Shown piece by piece: positions 32,456 through 41,640 of a DNA stretch of 64,000 nucleotides. The stretch lies in the IMG/VR virus record IMGVR_UViG_3300031673_008942, positions 1-64,000 of that record; one strand, given 5' to 3'. Under the pieces are notes generated by a model, which saw nothing but the letters and a program-made list of their open reading frames with translations, ran no database searches and had not been told where the DNA came from. The translations under genes were made by a program, and so were the position numbers. The stretch comes from a virus. Each line of letters starts with the position of its first letter. Position 1 is the first letter of the stretch.

Positions 32456-33844
32456 ATGGATAGGATAGCTGATGATATCCTTAAACTGGCTAGGCAATTA
32501 GTTGCTGAAGAGGAAGATTCTAATTTTGCTCAAAAGGTTCAATCTCTCAGAGGCGAGGGAATGAGAAGCGTTCTTAAAAATAAGAACAAAACTTTGAAGC
32601 AAGTTGGGGTATCCAAGCCGTTGCGTCCAAGCTCCATGGTCGAAGATATAATTGATACTTTGGTTTCCATAGCCCAATATAAGAGTTCCGACAGAGAACG
32701 TGAATCATCAGGAAGGGCTCTTAATCCAAATATTTTACTTAAAGGGCTGAAAACATTACGAGGGAAGCGTAGAAAGCGTTTAAAGAATTTTGGAATTAAC
32801 GACCAAGTTCGGACGAATACGAGGGTAATTAATTTTATCAATGATGTGGTGTTTCCTTTGCTTGAGGTCTCTTATAAAGAAGATGCCGAGCAGGCTGAAA
32901 AGGATTTAGCGAAAAGGGAGACTAAGCAAGTAGACATTGGTCAGGATGTTTTACCTGCCGGGGGATTCTTTGAGCCAGTTGAAAAAGTTTTACCTGAGGT
33001 AGCGCATCAAAGAGGGCATACCAAGGAGGAGGTATATAAAGAAGCGGCCGAAGCTCAAGAGGAGATGATGGATTGGATGAATAGGGGTAAAGGAATGGAT
33101 GCAAAGTTAGGTTTGCGTCATACTTCTCCAGACCCTGAAGAATTAGCTAAGCCAGGTCCACTGCTTTTAACTGCTCCATTGAAAGGAGAAAAGAGAGCAA
33201 CTGAGAAAGTTGAATCAGATTACGATGGGGATTGGTCTCAATTAACAGATGTCGTGCGAGCAAGCGTTGCTGTAGATTCGGTTGATGAAATAGGTGTAGT
33301 CTTAGATGAGTTACGTAAGTCTGGAATGAAATTAGCGAAGCGACCTAAGGATAGGTTTGCAAACCCTACAGGTGCTGGCTATCGAGACATCTTAATGAAT
33401 GTTGAATATCCTAATGGTCATATTGGAGAGCTTCAGATTCACTTAAAGCCTATTCTGTTGGCTAAAGACGCTGGTCATGATTTGTATGAAAAAGTGAGAG
33501 AGATAGAAGCTCAGGCTAGTATAGAGGGGCGTGAAGATTTAACTGATGAAGAGCAGGTTATCGTAGACGATGCAAATGAAAAAATGAAAGAGCTTTACGA
33601 TAAGGCTTGGTTGCAATCTATTGGGCGTACCGTGGCAGGCTCTTATCATTTTGCAGTCCAGGCAGCTAAATTTTTCATGCATGGGGGCAATCCAGTTATT
33701 TGGATTAGAAATAAGTTCCCTATAATGAATGTTAAGAAAAAGACTGTGGTTGTTTATGATATGGAGAAGTTCCATAGGGAGGCAGACCCTATTAGCAGCA
33801 GAAAGTATTTAAGGGAGATGAAAAGGCGTGGTGTTTTACGATAA
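32456..33844 (+). CDS. RelA/SpoT-like nucleotidyltransferase-domain protein
   Basis: 462 residues. An N-terminal amphipathic leader (MDRIADDILKLARQLVAEEE) and helical basic region are followed, at about 237-345, by a RelA/SpoT-type domain: APLKGEKRATEKV, LTDVVRASV, KDRFANPTGAGYRDILMN and HIGELQIH, which contain the expected basic, Asp, Tyr and catalytic-Glu positions. The C-terminal ~115 residues are helical and basic. Known relatives make (p)ppGpp or pyrophosphorylate tRNA or adenosine nucleotides. Chemistry here is not determined. It lies among small virion-module genes, so delivery with DNA or host-stress signalling are possibilities. Confidence 0.7.
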   Translation: MDRIADDILKLARQLVAEEEDSNFAQKVQSLRGEGMRSVLKNKNKTLKQVGVSKPLRPSSMVEDIIDTLVSIAQYKSSDRERESSGRALNPNILLKGLKTLRGKRRKRLKNFGINDQVRTNTRVINFINDVVFPLLEVSYKEDAEQAEKDLAKRETKQVDIGQDVLPAGGFFEPVEKVLPEVAHQRGHTKEEVYKEAAEAQEEMMDWMNRGKGMDAKLGLRHTSPDPEELAKPGPLLLTAPLKGEKRATEKVESDYDGDWSQLTDVVRASVAVDSVDEIGVVLDELRKSGMKLAKRPKDRFANPTGAGYRDILMNVEYPNGHIGELQIHLKPILLAKDAGHDLYEKVREIEAQASIEGREDLTDEEQVIVDDANEKMKELYDKAWLQSIGRTVAGSYHFAVQAAKFFMHGGNPVIWIRNKFPIMNVKKKTVVVYDMEKFHREADPISSRKYLREMKRRGVLR

Positions 33845-34251
33845 TGGAAAAGATAGCTCAGAGATTGGCTGAAGATGCAATAGCTACCAGAATCGCTTTT
33901 ATAGTGGTAGGAAAGGCACGCCCGGATGATTTGTTTGCTGGAACTTTTTATGATATTCGTGAAAAAGCTAAGAAGTTGAAAAATCAGTGGTCGGATGAGG
34001 CTCAGGGGTATTTGAATAAAACTTTAATAAATGACCTTAATAATAAGAAGGTCAAAGTTTTAGATGCAAAGGTAAGTTTAGGTCAATATAAGGGCAGTAA
34101 GTTTGTTACGTCGGCAAAGCTTCAGGTTCAGGTTAAGGATAGAAAAGCGGCAGAAGCTTTGCTCACTTATTTACAATCTAAATACAGCCCAAAATATAAG
34201 CTGAAGAACTTTGATGAGGATAATAATATTGCGGACTATAACGTAAGGTAG
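33844..34251 (+). CDS. Hypothetical protein with leader-like N-terminus
   Basis: 135 residues; ATG overlaps the preceding TAA. The N-terminus MEKIAQRLAEDAIATRIAF resembles the amphipathic leaders of neighbouring genes. The rest is a basic alpha/beta domain (VKVLDAKVSLGQY, SAKLQVQVKDRKAAEALLTYL). No family is recognised. Confidence 0.5.
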   Translation: MEKIAQRLAEDAIATRIAFIVVGKARPDDLFAGTFYDIREKAKKLKNQWSDEAQGYLNKTLINDLNNKKVKVLDAKVSLGQYKGSKFVTSAKLQVQVKDRKAAEALLTYLQSKYSPKYKLKNFDEDNNIADYNVR

Positions 34252-34257
34252 ATTGAG

Positions 34258-35136
34258 ATGGATAAGAAGAGGATTGCGAAAAAGCTTTTAGCTATTGCCA
34301 GGAATTTGGTGTCTGAAGCTACCGATAAGCAGGTTGAATTTGCCCAGGATTTGATTGAGCAGTTGGGCGAGAAAGGGGCTCCTGGTAAGTCGGCATTAAA
34401 GGCGATGTCTCCTGATGAGATTTCTAATCTTATTGATACTATGAAAAAGAGACGTGATGAAGGGGAGGGGCTTGCGACCGATAAGCAGGTTGGATTTGCT
34501 CAAGATTTGATTGAACAGACTGGCGGAAACGGACCCAATAAAGATTCTTTAAAGAAAATGGATAATAAAGAAATTTCCCAATTGATTGATTCCTTGAAGA
34601 GCAAGGAAGCCAGTTATCAGGTCTTTATTAGTTCTCGTGATTATGTCTCTCAAGTAAGTGACGAGATAGTTTCTATTATTGAGGATGGGAGAAAGCTCCC
34701 TGAAATTAAGGTGGAATATAACATCGAGTCTGGGCAAGTAGGTTCCCGTGATTCCATGGGTGTTCCTGAGGAGCCAAGTTGGGATGCTGGTCTTGATGAG
34801 CTTTATGTTGTTAATGATTCGGTAGTTGTTGAGGTGCCAATTTCAGATATTTTTAAGGAATTAAAATTGCGTGATTATCGGTCAGAGATTCAAAGACTGG
34901 CATTGAGTCTGCCGGATATTTTTAAGAGACTGAAAAGTTATGGGGGTTTGGATTTTACTGCCAATGTTGAGTTTGAGGGTAATGGGTCTGATTATGAGGA
35001 TAAGCTCACATTAGAAGGAAAGCCAAAGGGGCTTAAGATAAAGGGTAAGAATTTGAATATTTATTTAACTGATATTGATATTAAGAAGTCAGACAATGAT
35101 GAAATTGAAAATAATGTTATGGAGATAAATTACTAA
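34258..35136 (+). CDS. Protein with two DUF3072-like TDKQ modules
   Basis: 292 residues. After an amphipathic leader (KKRIAKKLLAIARNLVSE), two ~40-residue copies of a helical module follow (TDKQVEFAQDLIEQ...EISNLIDTMK and TDKQVGFAQDLIEQ...EISQLIDSLK); this pattern is known from DUF3072-like modules that are often repeated next to other domains. The C-terminal ~180 residues form a strand-rich domain of unknown type. The last codon overlaps the next ATG. Confidence 0.6.
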   Translation: MDKKRIAKKLLAIARNLVSEATDKQVEFAQDLIEQLGEKGAPGKSALKAMSPDEISNLIDTMKKRRDEGEGLATDKQVGFAQDLIEQTGGNGPNKDSLKKMDNKEISQLIDSLKSKEASYQVFISSRDYVSQVSDEIVSIIEDGRKLPEIKVEYNIESGQVGSRDSMGVPEEPSWDAGLDELYVVNDSVVVEVPISDIFKELKLRDYRSEIQRLALSLPDIFKRLKSYGGLDFTANVEFEGNGSDYEDKLTLEGKPKGLKIKGKNLNIYLTDIDIKKSDNDEIENNVMEINY

Positions 35137-35939
35137 TGAGTGTTTTTCCTGGTACTTACATCCCCACTGGAGTGGCAAGCAGTGCTCATATGAATCATTT
35201 GATTGATGAGCTGTTGACCCCACGCTTGGCATCTTTTAGGCAGATATGTATTTATGATGAATTGGCTGTTTTATGTCCAGATAAATCTACTTGGGAGGGG
35301 ACTTTCGCTAATTGGTTGGAAGGTTTTAAATTTAGGTTTTGGAAAAACAATCAAGAGTTTGATGTTTCCTCGTTGGATTCGATTGATTATCTGTATGGCA
35401 CTTTTGTGTTTGACCCTGTCGATTTGGGTGCTGATGGGCGGACACTCGATACGATGGAAATAAGCTATGCGTTTGATTATTTTCCTGTGGCGGTTTTGGA
35501 GGGGTTGTTTAAGGCTGCAGTTCAGATTGTTAATTCGACTGCGGTAGGTCCGCCAACGAATTTTAAGATAGGTTCTAATCCTGAAGCTCCAGAATATTGG
35601 GATGGTGTTTTGGTTGATTTGGTTTTTGCTATGTGTATGGAGAAACTTTTGCTTGATTATGATTTGTGGAAGTATCGGTTAGTCTTTGCGATAGGTCCAA
35701 ATGAGGTTTATCAAGGCGGTGGTGGGGACATTACTGGCACTCTAGAGACCTTGAAGCAGAATGCAGAACAACGTGCTGAGCAGACATTGCAGAATGAAAA
35801 ATTCAAATCCGGTAATTATCTTGCTCCTCCTACTGCTGCATATTTTGCCTCCATTAGTGGAGGTGTGGGGGGAGGAATTCATGGTATTCCTTTCTTATCT
35901 GGGCGATTACGAGGATGGAAACCAAATAGTTATATTTAA
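35136..35939 (+). CDS. Hypothetical virion protein (267 aa)
   Basis: 267 residues, ATG overlapping the previous TAA. The N-terminus MSVFPGTYIPTGVASSAHMNHLIDELL and a mixed alpha/beta body with a Gly-rich C-terminus (GGVGGGIHGIPF) suggest a head-tail or neck structural protein, but no family is recognised. It begins a run of small, tightly spaced genes leading into the tail module. Confidence 0.55.
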   Translation: MSVFPGTYIPTGVASSAHMNHLIDELLTPRLASFRQICIYDELAVLCPDKSTWEGTFANWLEGFKFRFWKNNQEFDVSSLDSIDYLYGTFVFDPVDLGADGRTLDTMEISYAFDYFPVAVLEGLFKAAVQIVNSTAVGPPTNFKIGSNPEAPEYWDGVLVDLVFAMCMEKLLLDYDLWKYRLVFAIGPNEVYQGGGGDITGTLETLKQNAEQRAEQTLQNEKFKSGNYLAPPTAAYFASISGGVGGGIHGIPFLSGRLRGWKPNSYI

Positions 35940-35948
35940 GGTGGTATT

Positions 35949-36317
35949 ATGGCAGATGAAATAACATATCAATTTCAGACAGTTTTGAATAATGGCAATC
36001 TTCAAGACCAATATTCATCTGGCTCAAGTTCGGCAGACCAGTCTAATGCTAAATTGATTAGAAATGTACAAACCATTGGTTTTGCGACACATGAGGCTTT
36101 AGAGTTAGGTGATGTGGCGACCCCAGGTTATGCGGTTTTTAAGAATCTAGATGACACGAATTTTGTCCAGATTGGTTTAGAGGTTGGTGGTACTTTTTAT
36201 CCATTTGCGAAGCTTAGTAGTGAGAACCAGGGGATGGTGCCTTTGGCGAACGTGACTTTTTACGCTCAGGCGGATAGTGCGGATGTAGAACTTTTTTATA
36301 TTATATATGATAGTTAA
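35949..36317 (+). CDS. Hypothetical beta-rich protein (122 aa)
   Basis: 122 residues with a GGTGG site upstream. Strand-rich (VFKNLDDTNFVQIGLEVGGTFYPFAKL, VTFYAQADSADVELFYIIYDS), resembling small virion-associated beta-sandwich proteins. The function is unknown. Confidence 0.55.
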   Translation: MADEITYQFQTVLNNGNLQDQYSSGSSSADQSNAKLIRNVQTIGFATHEALELGDVATPGYAVFKNLDDTNFVQIGLEVGGTFYPFAKLSSENQGMVPLANVTFYAQADSADVELFYIIYDS

Positions 36318-36344
36318 AAAGCAAATCCTTTTTGGAGGTTGGTT

Positions 36345-36587
36345 ATGAAAGATATAGTGAGCAATATGGCTGAACGGATAGCTGTAGATGTTGTTGCTGC
36401 CGGTAGCGGCGACAAGGAAGAATATATGCGTTTTTTCAAGAAGAAACTTGAGAAGTACAAGGTTGACAGTCCTGCGGATTTGGAAACTGGGAAACGTAAG
36501 AAATTTTATGAAGAGGTTGATTCTGGTTGGACGTCTGATGCTGAGAGTAGTATGGCAGGTCCAAAGATTGGAAGACGCTCAAAATAA
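36345..36587 (+). CDS. Small conserved-looking phage protein
   Basis: 80 residues from ATG 36345, with GGAGG 7 nt upstream. The helix pattern MRFFKKKLEKYKVDSPADLETGKRKKFYEEVD is of a type common in small phage proteins of tailed phages; the function is not known. The N-terminus (SNMAERIAVDVVAAG) again resembles the leaders of nearby genes. Confidence 0.55.
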   Translation: MKDIVSNMAERIAVDVVAAGSGDKEEYMRFFKKKLEKYKVDSPADLETGKRKKFYEEVDSGWTSDAESSMAGPKIGRRSK

Positions 36588-36596
36588 GGAAAGATA

Positions 36597-36869
36597 ATGG
36601 GCTTTGATTTAAATGCAGAAATGAAAGAGATTGCTAATCTTATTGATGAGGCAGACCTTATCATGGCTGTGCGTAATGAAGTGAAGTCCGTTAAAGGGGC
36701 GATTGTTACAGATGGTAAGCATCAGGATAATGTTGCTTATCAAGTGATTATTCGTTGTGGGGTCGAGGATAAGAAGGTGGCAAGGCGTCTAAAAAGTAGT
36801 ATGCCAAATATTGATGTTGACAGTATAGCAACGGGGATATTAGGGGTCAATCAAAGCAGGAGGGGATAA
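36597..36869 (+). CDS. Hypothetical small protein (90 aa)
   Basis: 90 residues with AGGAAAG upstream. Helical N-terminus (AEMKEIANLIDEADLI), then a small alpha/beta fold. No recognised family. Confidence 0.5.
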   Translation: MGFDLNAEMKEIANLIDEADLIMAVRNEVKSVKGAIVTDGKHQDNVAYQVIIRCGVEDKKVARRLKSSMPNIDVDSIATGILGVNQSRRG

Positions 36870-36872
36870 AGG

Positions 36873-37361
36873 ATGGCAAGTGATATTTCACCAACAACTG
36901 GTCAGGTGTATTACAGTGGTCCTTGGACGGATATTCAGAATGTTTTGAGGACTTTTGATATCGGAGAGGGGAAGCTTGCCAAGGTAACTCAGACTCTTGT
37001 AAATTTTTATCAGGAAACGATTGATAGAGATACGGATGCTCTTTTAGAACCTCTTTATCATGTTCCTTTGAGGGGAATGAATCAAGTACAGCCAGATGGA
37101 ACGACAAAGGTTGTTTTCCCTGGTGATGTGAAGAGGGCGACAATTTATTGGAGTGCTGGGCTGTTAATTTTAACAGAATTCAGTGGACTTGCTCAAAACA
37201 CTACAGAGCAGGCGACAAATTATATAGAAAGCTCTCGTAGGCAGATATATGACATAATCCGTTTTACCCACCGAATTCCAGGACAACGTCAAAAGAGCAA
37301 TATAAGTCGGACGATGCCTCCTACGCTTCAACCTCCTGATTTGCCTCAAGCAAATTTTTAA
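36873..37361 (+). CDS. Hypothetical head-tail region protein (162 aa)
   Basis: 162 residues starting 3 nt after the previous stop. A helical core (QTLVNFYQETIDRDTDALLEPLYHVPL, YIESSRRQIYDIIRFTHRI) and a short proline-rich tail. Its size and place upstream of the tail genes suggest a neck or connector protein; I cannot assign a family. Confidence 0.55.
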   Translation: MASDISPTTGQVYYSGPWTDIQNVLRTFDIGEGKLAKVTQTLVNFYQETIDRDTDALLEPLYHVPLRGMNQVQPDGTTKVVFPGDVKRATIYWSAGLLILTEFSGLAQNTTEQATNYIESSRRQIYDIIRFTHRIPGQRQKSNISRTMPPTLQPPDLPQANF

Positions 37362-37370
37362 GGAGGTAGC

Positions 37371-37688
37371 ATGATAAGATATGCGAAAGAGCTACTGAGC
37401 ATAGCGAAAGATGTTATTCCCGATATTGAATATGAGTTTGTTTTAGGTGAAGACTATCGAATTCTTGATGAGATATTTTCTAATTTTAATAGGTATATTT
37501 CCCGAATAAAGCATAATGAGGGATTTGAGACTACTTTGGTTCGTTATGATGGAGATGACTCTATGATTGTTGGAGTTGGAATCAGTGACCATCCTCATAA
37601 GGAAGCGATTTTACGAGAATTGGATAAGTATGTAAAAGGTATGGCAAAGAAGCTAAATGTAGAAATGAGAGAAGATTATGTATACTAA
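37371..37688 (+). CDS. Hypothetical protein (105 aa)
   Basis: 105 residues with AAGGAGG upstream. The leader MIRYAKELLSIAKDVIPD is of the shared amphipathic type. The rest is a small alpha/beta domain. It overlaps the next gene by 11 nt. Function unknown. Confidence 0.5.
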   Translation: MIRYAKELLSIAKDVIPDIEYEFVLGEDYRILDEIFSNFNRYISRIKHNEGFETTLVRYDGDDSMIVGVGISDHPHKEAILRELDKYVKGMAKKLNVEMREDYVY

Positions 37689-38250
37689 TCCCTCAAATAT
37701 TATAAATACAGTTTTAGAATTGCTTGGAAGCAATGAGCTTCAGATAAATCAATGTGTTCAAGTTTATCAGCCGAGTCGCACTCTGGTTGTATTTAAGGGG
37801 ATGCGTAATGTATTGCCTGCGGATGCTTTCCCTAGTTTGGAGATTGAGCCTACGAATGCCTCAAATCAATGGGCAACAACCAGGGCGCAGCGACCCACTT
37901 ACAATTTCAAATTTACGCTTACGGTTCAAAATTCAAATGAGCAATATGGGGTGGAGTATATTGCTACAATTGCCACAATTTTAGTAGAAATCCTTACGAG
38001 CCCTCAAAATCTCCAGATGAAAGTTCTTGGAGAGACCAAATGGACTCCAAATGACGGCTTGGTGGATACTTTTATTCTTGATAGTTTAGTGCAAGATGTT
38101 ACCTACGATGCCTTTAAGGATGGCAGTTTGCGTACTGCTGAGTTTAATTGGTTTGCGACGATTAATGAAAGTTATCCAGAGAGTATGTGGTTGGGAAGTT
38201 TTGGGAATGCTAATGAGCCAACCATTCTCTTGCCTAAGATTATCGAGTAG
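37678..38250 (+). CDS. Putative tail terminator-like protein
   Basis: 190 residues. An N-terminal helix, then alternating strands (YNFKFTLTVQNSNEQYGVEYIATIATILVEILTS) and a tail region. Position just before the tube-like genes and the size fit a tail terminator/completion protein, but no motif proves it. The stop is followed by a T-rich AT stretch. Confidence 0.4.
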   Translation: MYTNPSNIINTVLELLGSNELQINQCVQVYQPSRTLVVFKGMRNVLPADAFPSLEIEPTNASNQWATTRAQRPTYNFKFTLTVQNSNEQYGVEYIATIATILVEILTSPQNLQMKVLGETKWTPNDGLVDTFILDSLVQDVTYDAFKDGSLRTAEFNWFATINESYPESMWLGSFGNANEPTILLPKIIE

Positions 38251-38298
38251 TGAATTTTCACATTTTTTTTATATATCCTATTTATTTAAGAGGTTTTT

Positions 38299-38574
38299 AT
38301 GGATTTGGTCAAAGTTGATGAAGCGGTAAGCCTTCTATTAGGCGAAGATTTGAATGATAAGTATGTTGATTCGGTTGATGTCGGAGAGATTCCTTATCAG
38401 TCCAATTTGGCTTCCTTGAAGAATTTTGATATTCGAAATGATGCAGAGAAGGGCGAGAAAGAGTTAAAAAGAGCCATCTCAGGAATAGATGAGTGGATAA
38501 AAGCATTGGAGATTTACAGAAATGCCGCAAAAGAAGTCGCTAAAAAAGGAACTGCCGCCTTACGCTCGGCTTAA
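38299..38574 (+). CDS. Hypothetical small helical protein (91 aa)
   Basis: 91 residues with AAGAGG upstream. Mostly helical and charged, with a C-terminal Lys/Ala helix. It overlaps the next gene by 53 nt in another frame. No family recognised. Confidence 0.5.
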   Translation: MDLVKVDEAVSLLLGEDLNDKYVDSVDVGEIPYQSNLASLKNFDIRNDAEKGEKELKRAISGIDEWIKALEIYRNAAKEVAKKGTAALRSA

Positions 38575-38812
38575 AACGGTTCCTGCTTTGAAGAAGGTGG
38601 CGACTAATATGGCCTTGATGCATAAGTCATCGACGGAACTGAAACATTTGGAGACCGATTTTATAAAGTATGATATGAGCGATGAAGAGCTTGAAGTTGC
38701 AATGGATGATATGGCTTATTTTGCGGTTGAAGGAGCAAAGAATGCGGATTTGGCCATTGATAAATTGAAGGCTGTTCAAAATAAGATGAAGAGCTATTTG
38801 AAGGATTTATAA
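38522..38812 (+). CDS. Hypothetical small helical protein (96 aa)
   Basis: 96 residues. Basic N-terminus (MPQKKSLKKELPPYARLKTV) and an acidic helical remainder. The start is inside the upstream gene; a later in-frame ATG (about 38611) is an alternative that would remove most of the overlap. Its last base is the first of the next ATG. Confidence 0.5.
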   Translation: MPQKKSLKKELPPYARLKTVPALKKVATNMALMHKSSTELKHLETDFIKYDMSDEELEVAMDDMAYFAVEGAKNADLAIDKLKAVQNKMKSYLKDL

Positions 38813-39609
38813 TGTCATTAGTAAGTACTTCAGTTTTAATAGGAATTGCTGATAGGGCTGCCTCTCAGGTTGAATTGATAAAGACAGCTTTAGATGATTC
38901 CACTGCCACAGGTGGCGGAGATTATGTGACAAGAGTAACGGATACGGATAATCCAGATTTGGAAATTCCGACAGAAGGCGAATATGAGATTGTTGACGAG
39001 GATTTTACTTTGTGTATGGCACTAAAATACGGAACTCAGTTATCACGAATTGTGACTGGAATGTTGGCTCATTTTAATCGTAAAGATTCAGGTGGACAAC
39101 CTCTTCAGCAGGGTGGTTGGGATGGATATTGCCAAAATGAAGATATTCGTATGAGTTGGTATTTTAGTCAGTTGTTCTTTTGTACGCAAAGTTATTACAT
39201 GTTGGCGAATGATGTGTTTTCAGAATCAGTGGATGTTTTCGGGACTGTAGAACTTATTGGTGGTCCTGCTATAGATTTTACAAATGGTATAAATTACGGA
39301 AATGGTTCAATCAATAATCCGGCCAACGGTCAATATTATGCTGCTACTCAATTAAAAATTGTAGTGACATCTATGGGCGGTACAGATTTGGATTTGAGAT
39401 TGTCGGTTAAGGATATTAATGACTTGCCTACAACCATAGATGTCACTATTAGCGGAGGGTCCTCAGTAGGGACAGAAATCCCAGTCGGTACATCTTCGGA
39501 TAGATTCTTAGATGTGACAAACGTTTCGTTTGTTCCTTTTGGTTCCTTTGGAACTCTTGGGGATGAGGTAACAATTCAAAATTTAAAAGAAAGACAAATT
39601 TCTTTATAA
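38812..39609 (+). CDS. Hypothetical tail-region protein (265 aa)
   Basis: 265 residues; ATG overlaps the preceding TAA. Helical and strand-rich N-terminal half with several aromatic and Cys residues (CMALKYG, GYCQNEDIRMSWYFSQLFFCTQSYYML), then a Ser/Thr/Gly-rich beta domain from about 150. It lies right before the tube-like genes. A tail or tail-completion structural role is inferred; no family recognised. Confidence 0.55.
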   Translation: MSLVSTSVLIGIADRAASQVELIKTALDDSTATGGGDYVTRVTDTDNPDLEIPTEGEYEIVDEDFTLCMALKYGTQLSRIVTGMLAHFNRKDSGGQPLQQGGWDGYCQNEDIRMSWYFSQLFFCTQSYYMLANDVFSESVDVFGTVELIGGPAIDFTNGINYGNGSINNPANGQYYAATQLKIVVTSMGGTDLDLRLSVKDINDLPTTIDVTISGGSSVGTEIPVGTSSDRFLDVTNVSFVPFGSFGTLGDEVTIQNLKERQISL

Positions 39610-39630
39610 CAACAAAAAAGGAGGTGCCCT

Positions 39631-40725
39631 ATGGGTATGGGTTACCAAGGATTCGTCAAGTTCTATGAGACTGGACCAAGTTCAGACCCAATAGTTCTTT
39701 TGACCACAGGAGCAAGTGTTAACTTGGTTCTTGAGCCAATCTACAGTACTTCAGTTTGGGGTGCAGGTTGGTATAATGCTGCGACAACAGCACATTACGC
39801 AGATAACGCAATTAGATTCGAAGGTAATGTTGACTTCGAAATGCAAGCATCAGATGCCGTTTGGGATTTGATGGGTGATTGGATTGTTAATGACCGTGCT
39901 TACCCACGCTCTATTGATATTTCACCTGATGGTGCTCGTGTTTATCATTACCTGACAACAGGTGCATATAACGCTAATTATGACTTGAATGGTGCATGGA
40001 ATACATCTGCATCCTTCAGTACTTCAGAAGGGTCATTCGTGACTGTTTCTGCTGGTGTTGTAGCTCTTGACCGTACTGAGACTGACCCTGCCGGTGGCAC
40101 GGACTTCTCAGATTACAGCTATATTCAGCAGAAAACTGGTGTTGTAGCCGGTGACTGTACAGAGCTAGCTTTAACCAACCCATTGAACCCTGGCGGTAAC
40201 AATGTGGACCCAATCCCATACTGGCGTACAAACGCTCAGTTGTTGACAGGTACTTATAGTTCTCCATTTACTGGTGGTGCTGTTCCTCAGACTGGATTGG
40301 AAACGGTTGAGTGGTCTGTTGATGTAACTCAGAATCAGGTGATTCTCTATACTGCTAATGGTACTCGTTTACCAACGGCGTTATTGCAGGGTCCGATGGA
40401 CGTAACAGGGAACTTGGTTCTCTATAATGAAGATGGTGTTTTTGACCCAATTATTGGTCCAAGTGGTACTGGTACATTGACTTCTCCATTCATGTTCGCT
40501 GAGAATACATGGTTCAGAGTATCAATCGCTCGTGGTGTAGACCCAACGGTCTACATGGAAGTTCCTGCGGTTGTTATTGAGTCTGATGACTACAGTATTA
40601 CAGGACAGGATGCGGTAACGAATCGTGGATTCGGTATCAAGGGTCTTGGTGGACGTTGTAATGGTACAGTTACTCTTCCTCCATTCATCATGTCTGATAG
40701 TGCTGGTAGTTTCGTTGCTCCATAA
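39631..40725 (+). CDS. Tail tube-like protein, paralogue 1
   Basis: 364 residues with GGAGG upstream. GMGYQGFVKF near the start, DNAIRFEGNVDFEM, and a second half with PIPYWRTN, VEWSVDVTQNQV and LLQGPMDVTGNLVLY are shared in order with two neighbouring genes (40747-41628 and 43019-43792). Codons are more C-ending than in the rest of the window, as in the capsid gene, consistent with an abundant protein. A tail tube protein is the best inference. Confidence 0.65.
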   Translation: MGMGYQGFVKFYETGPSSDPIVLLTTGASVNLVLEPIYSTSVWGAGWYNAATTAHYADNAIRFEGNVDFEMQASDAVWDLMGDWIVNDRAYPRSIDISPDGARVYHYLTTGAYNANYDLNGAWNTSASFSTSEGSFVTVSAGVVALDRTETDPAGGTDFSDYSYIQQKTGVVAGDCTELALTNPLNPGGNNVDPIPYWRTNAQLLTGTYSSPFTGGAVPQTGLETVEWSVDVTQNQVILYTANGTRLPTALLQGPMDVTGNLVLYNEDGVFDPIIGPSGTGTLTSPFMFAENTWFRVSIARGVDPTVYMEVPAVVIESDDYSITGQDAVTNRGFGIKGLGGRCNGTVTLPPFIMSDSAGSFVAP

Positions 40726-40746
40726 TCTAAATTAAGAGGTTATGTT

Positions 40747-41628
40747 TTGGCGATTGGTTATGAAGGTTATGTGACGTTAAAGGTTGATGCTACGGAAGAT
40801 TTGGCACTTTGCACAGGTGCCTCCGTACCGAAGACCCGTGTTCGATTGGAAAGTAGTTCCGGTTATGGTGGTCAAATCAATTCTCCGGTTTCGGAGATTG
40901 GTATTGGCTTGCCTCGGAATTATGATTTTGATGAATACAGCGGAAGCATAAACTTTGAATTGACTGAAGATTTTTTAGTCAACCAGATGAAAGAATGGTT
41001 GTTTGACCGACAGAAGAAGGGTGTTGTTACTCTTTCAAGTCGGGACGGTAACGAGCAATTATTCAATTCATCTTATTGGAATAACCTTTCAATATCAGCG
41101 ACAGAAGGTGGTGTTCTTGAGGGTTCTATTGGGTTTGTAGCCGAGACGATAAGTAATTACGACATTGGTGGTGACTATATCGGCAATAAAATTGGTCAGG
41201 GCTTCCTTTGTAATCCAGGGTCATTGAATATTCCAGCTCCGTTAAATGCAGATAGCAATTTATCACCCATACCCTACTGGAATAGTTCAATTATCGTGGA
41301 TGGAACTTTACGAGAATTCAACAGTTGGAGTTTAGATTTCAACCAAGAAGTTGTGAAGTTCTATGCTTGCGAGCACAATACAACTCCTCAGGCACCAAAG
41401 TACATTGCCGTCGGACCCATGACAGCCACTTTTTCAGGAGACTTCATGTTTGTTGATTCAACGACATGGACGTTTCCTGATTATGTCTCAACACTGGTTG
41501 TGAATATTGGTGGTGCATCCATCTCCATGGCTGATTTAGAGAGTTTGACAACGAATGATGCAGTACAGGGGCCAGATTCATTGACTCCAGTTTCTGTAGA
41601 GTATGCGGTTTATCAGCTAGTCGCTTAA
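40747..41628 (+). CDS. Tail tube-like protein, paralogue 2 (TTG start)
   Basis: 293 residues. TTG at 40747 is chosen because AAGAGG lies 7 nt upstream and it gives the IGYEGYVTLKV start matching the paralogue before it; the nearby ATG is in another frame. Shared features are GSINFELTEDF, PIPYWNSS, SWSLDFNQEVVKFY and AVGPMTATFSGDFMF. Probably a second tube or minor tail protein. It is followed by a 160-nt gap with inverted repeats. Confidence 0.65.
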   Translation: MAIGYEGYVTLKVDATEDLALCTGASVPKTRVRLESSSGYGGQINSPVSEIGIGLPRNYDFDEYSGSINFELTEDFLVNQMKEWLFDRQKKGVVTLSSRDGNEQLFNSSYWNNLSISATEGGVLEGSIGFVAETISNYDIGGDYIGNKIGQGFLCNPGSLNIPAPLNADSNLSPIPYWNSSIIVDGTLREFNSWSLDFNQEVVKFYACEHNTTPQAPKYIAVGPMTATFSGDFMFVDSTTWTFPDYVSTLVVNIGGASISMADLESLTTNDAVQGPDSLTPVSVEYAVYQLVA

Positions 41629-41640
41629 GTTTAGCTGTGA

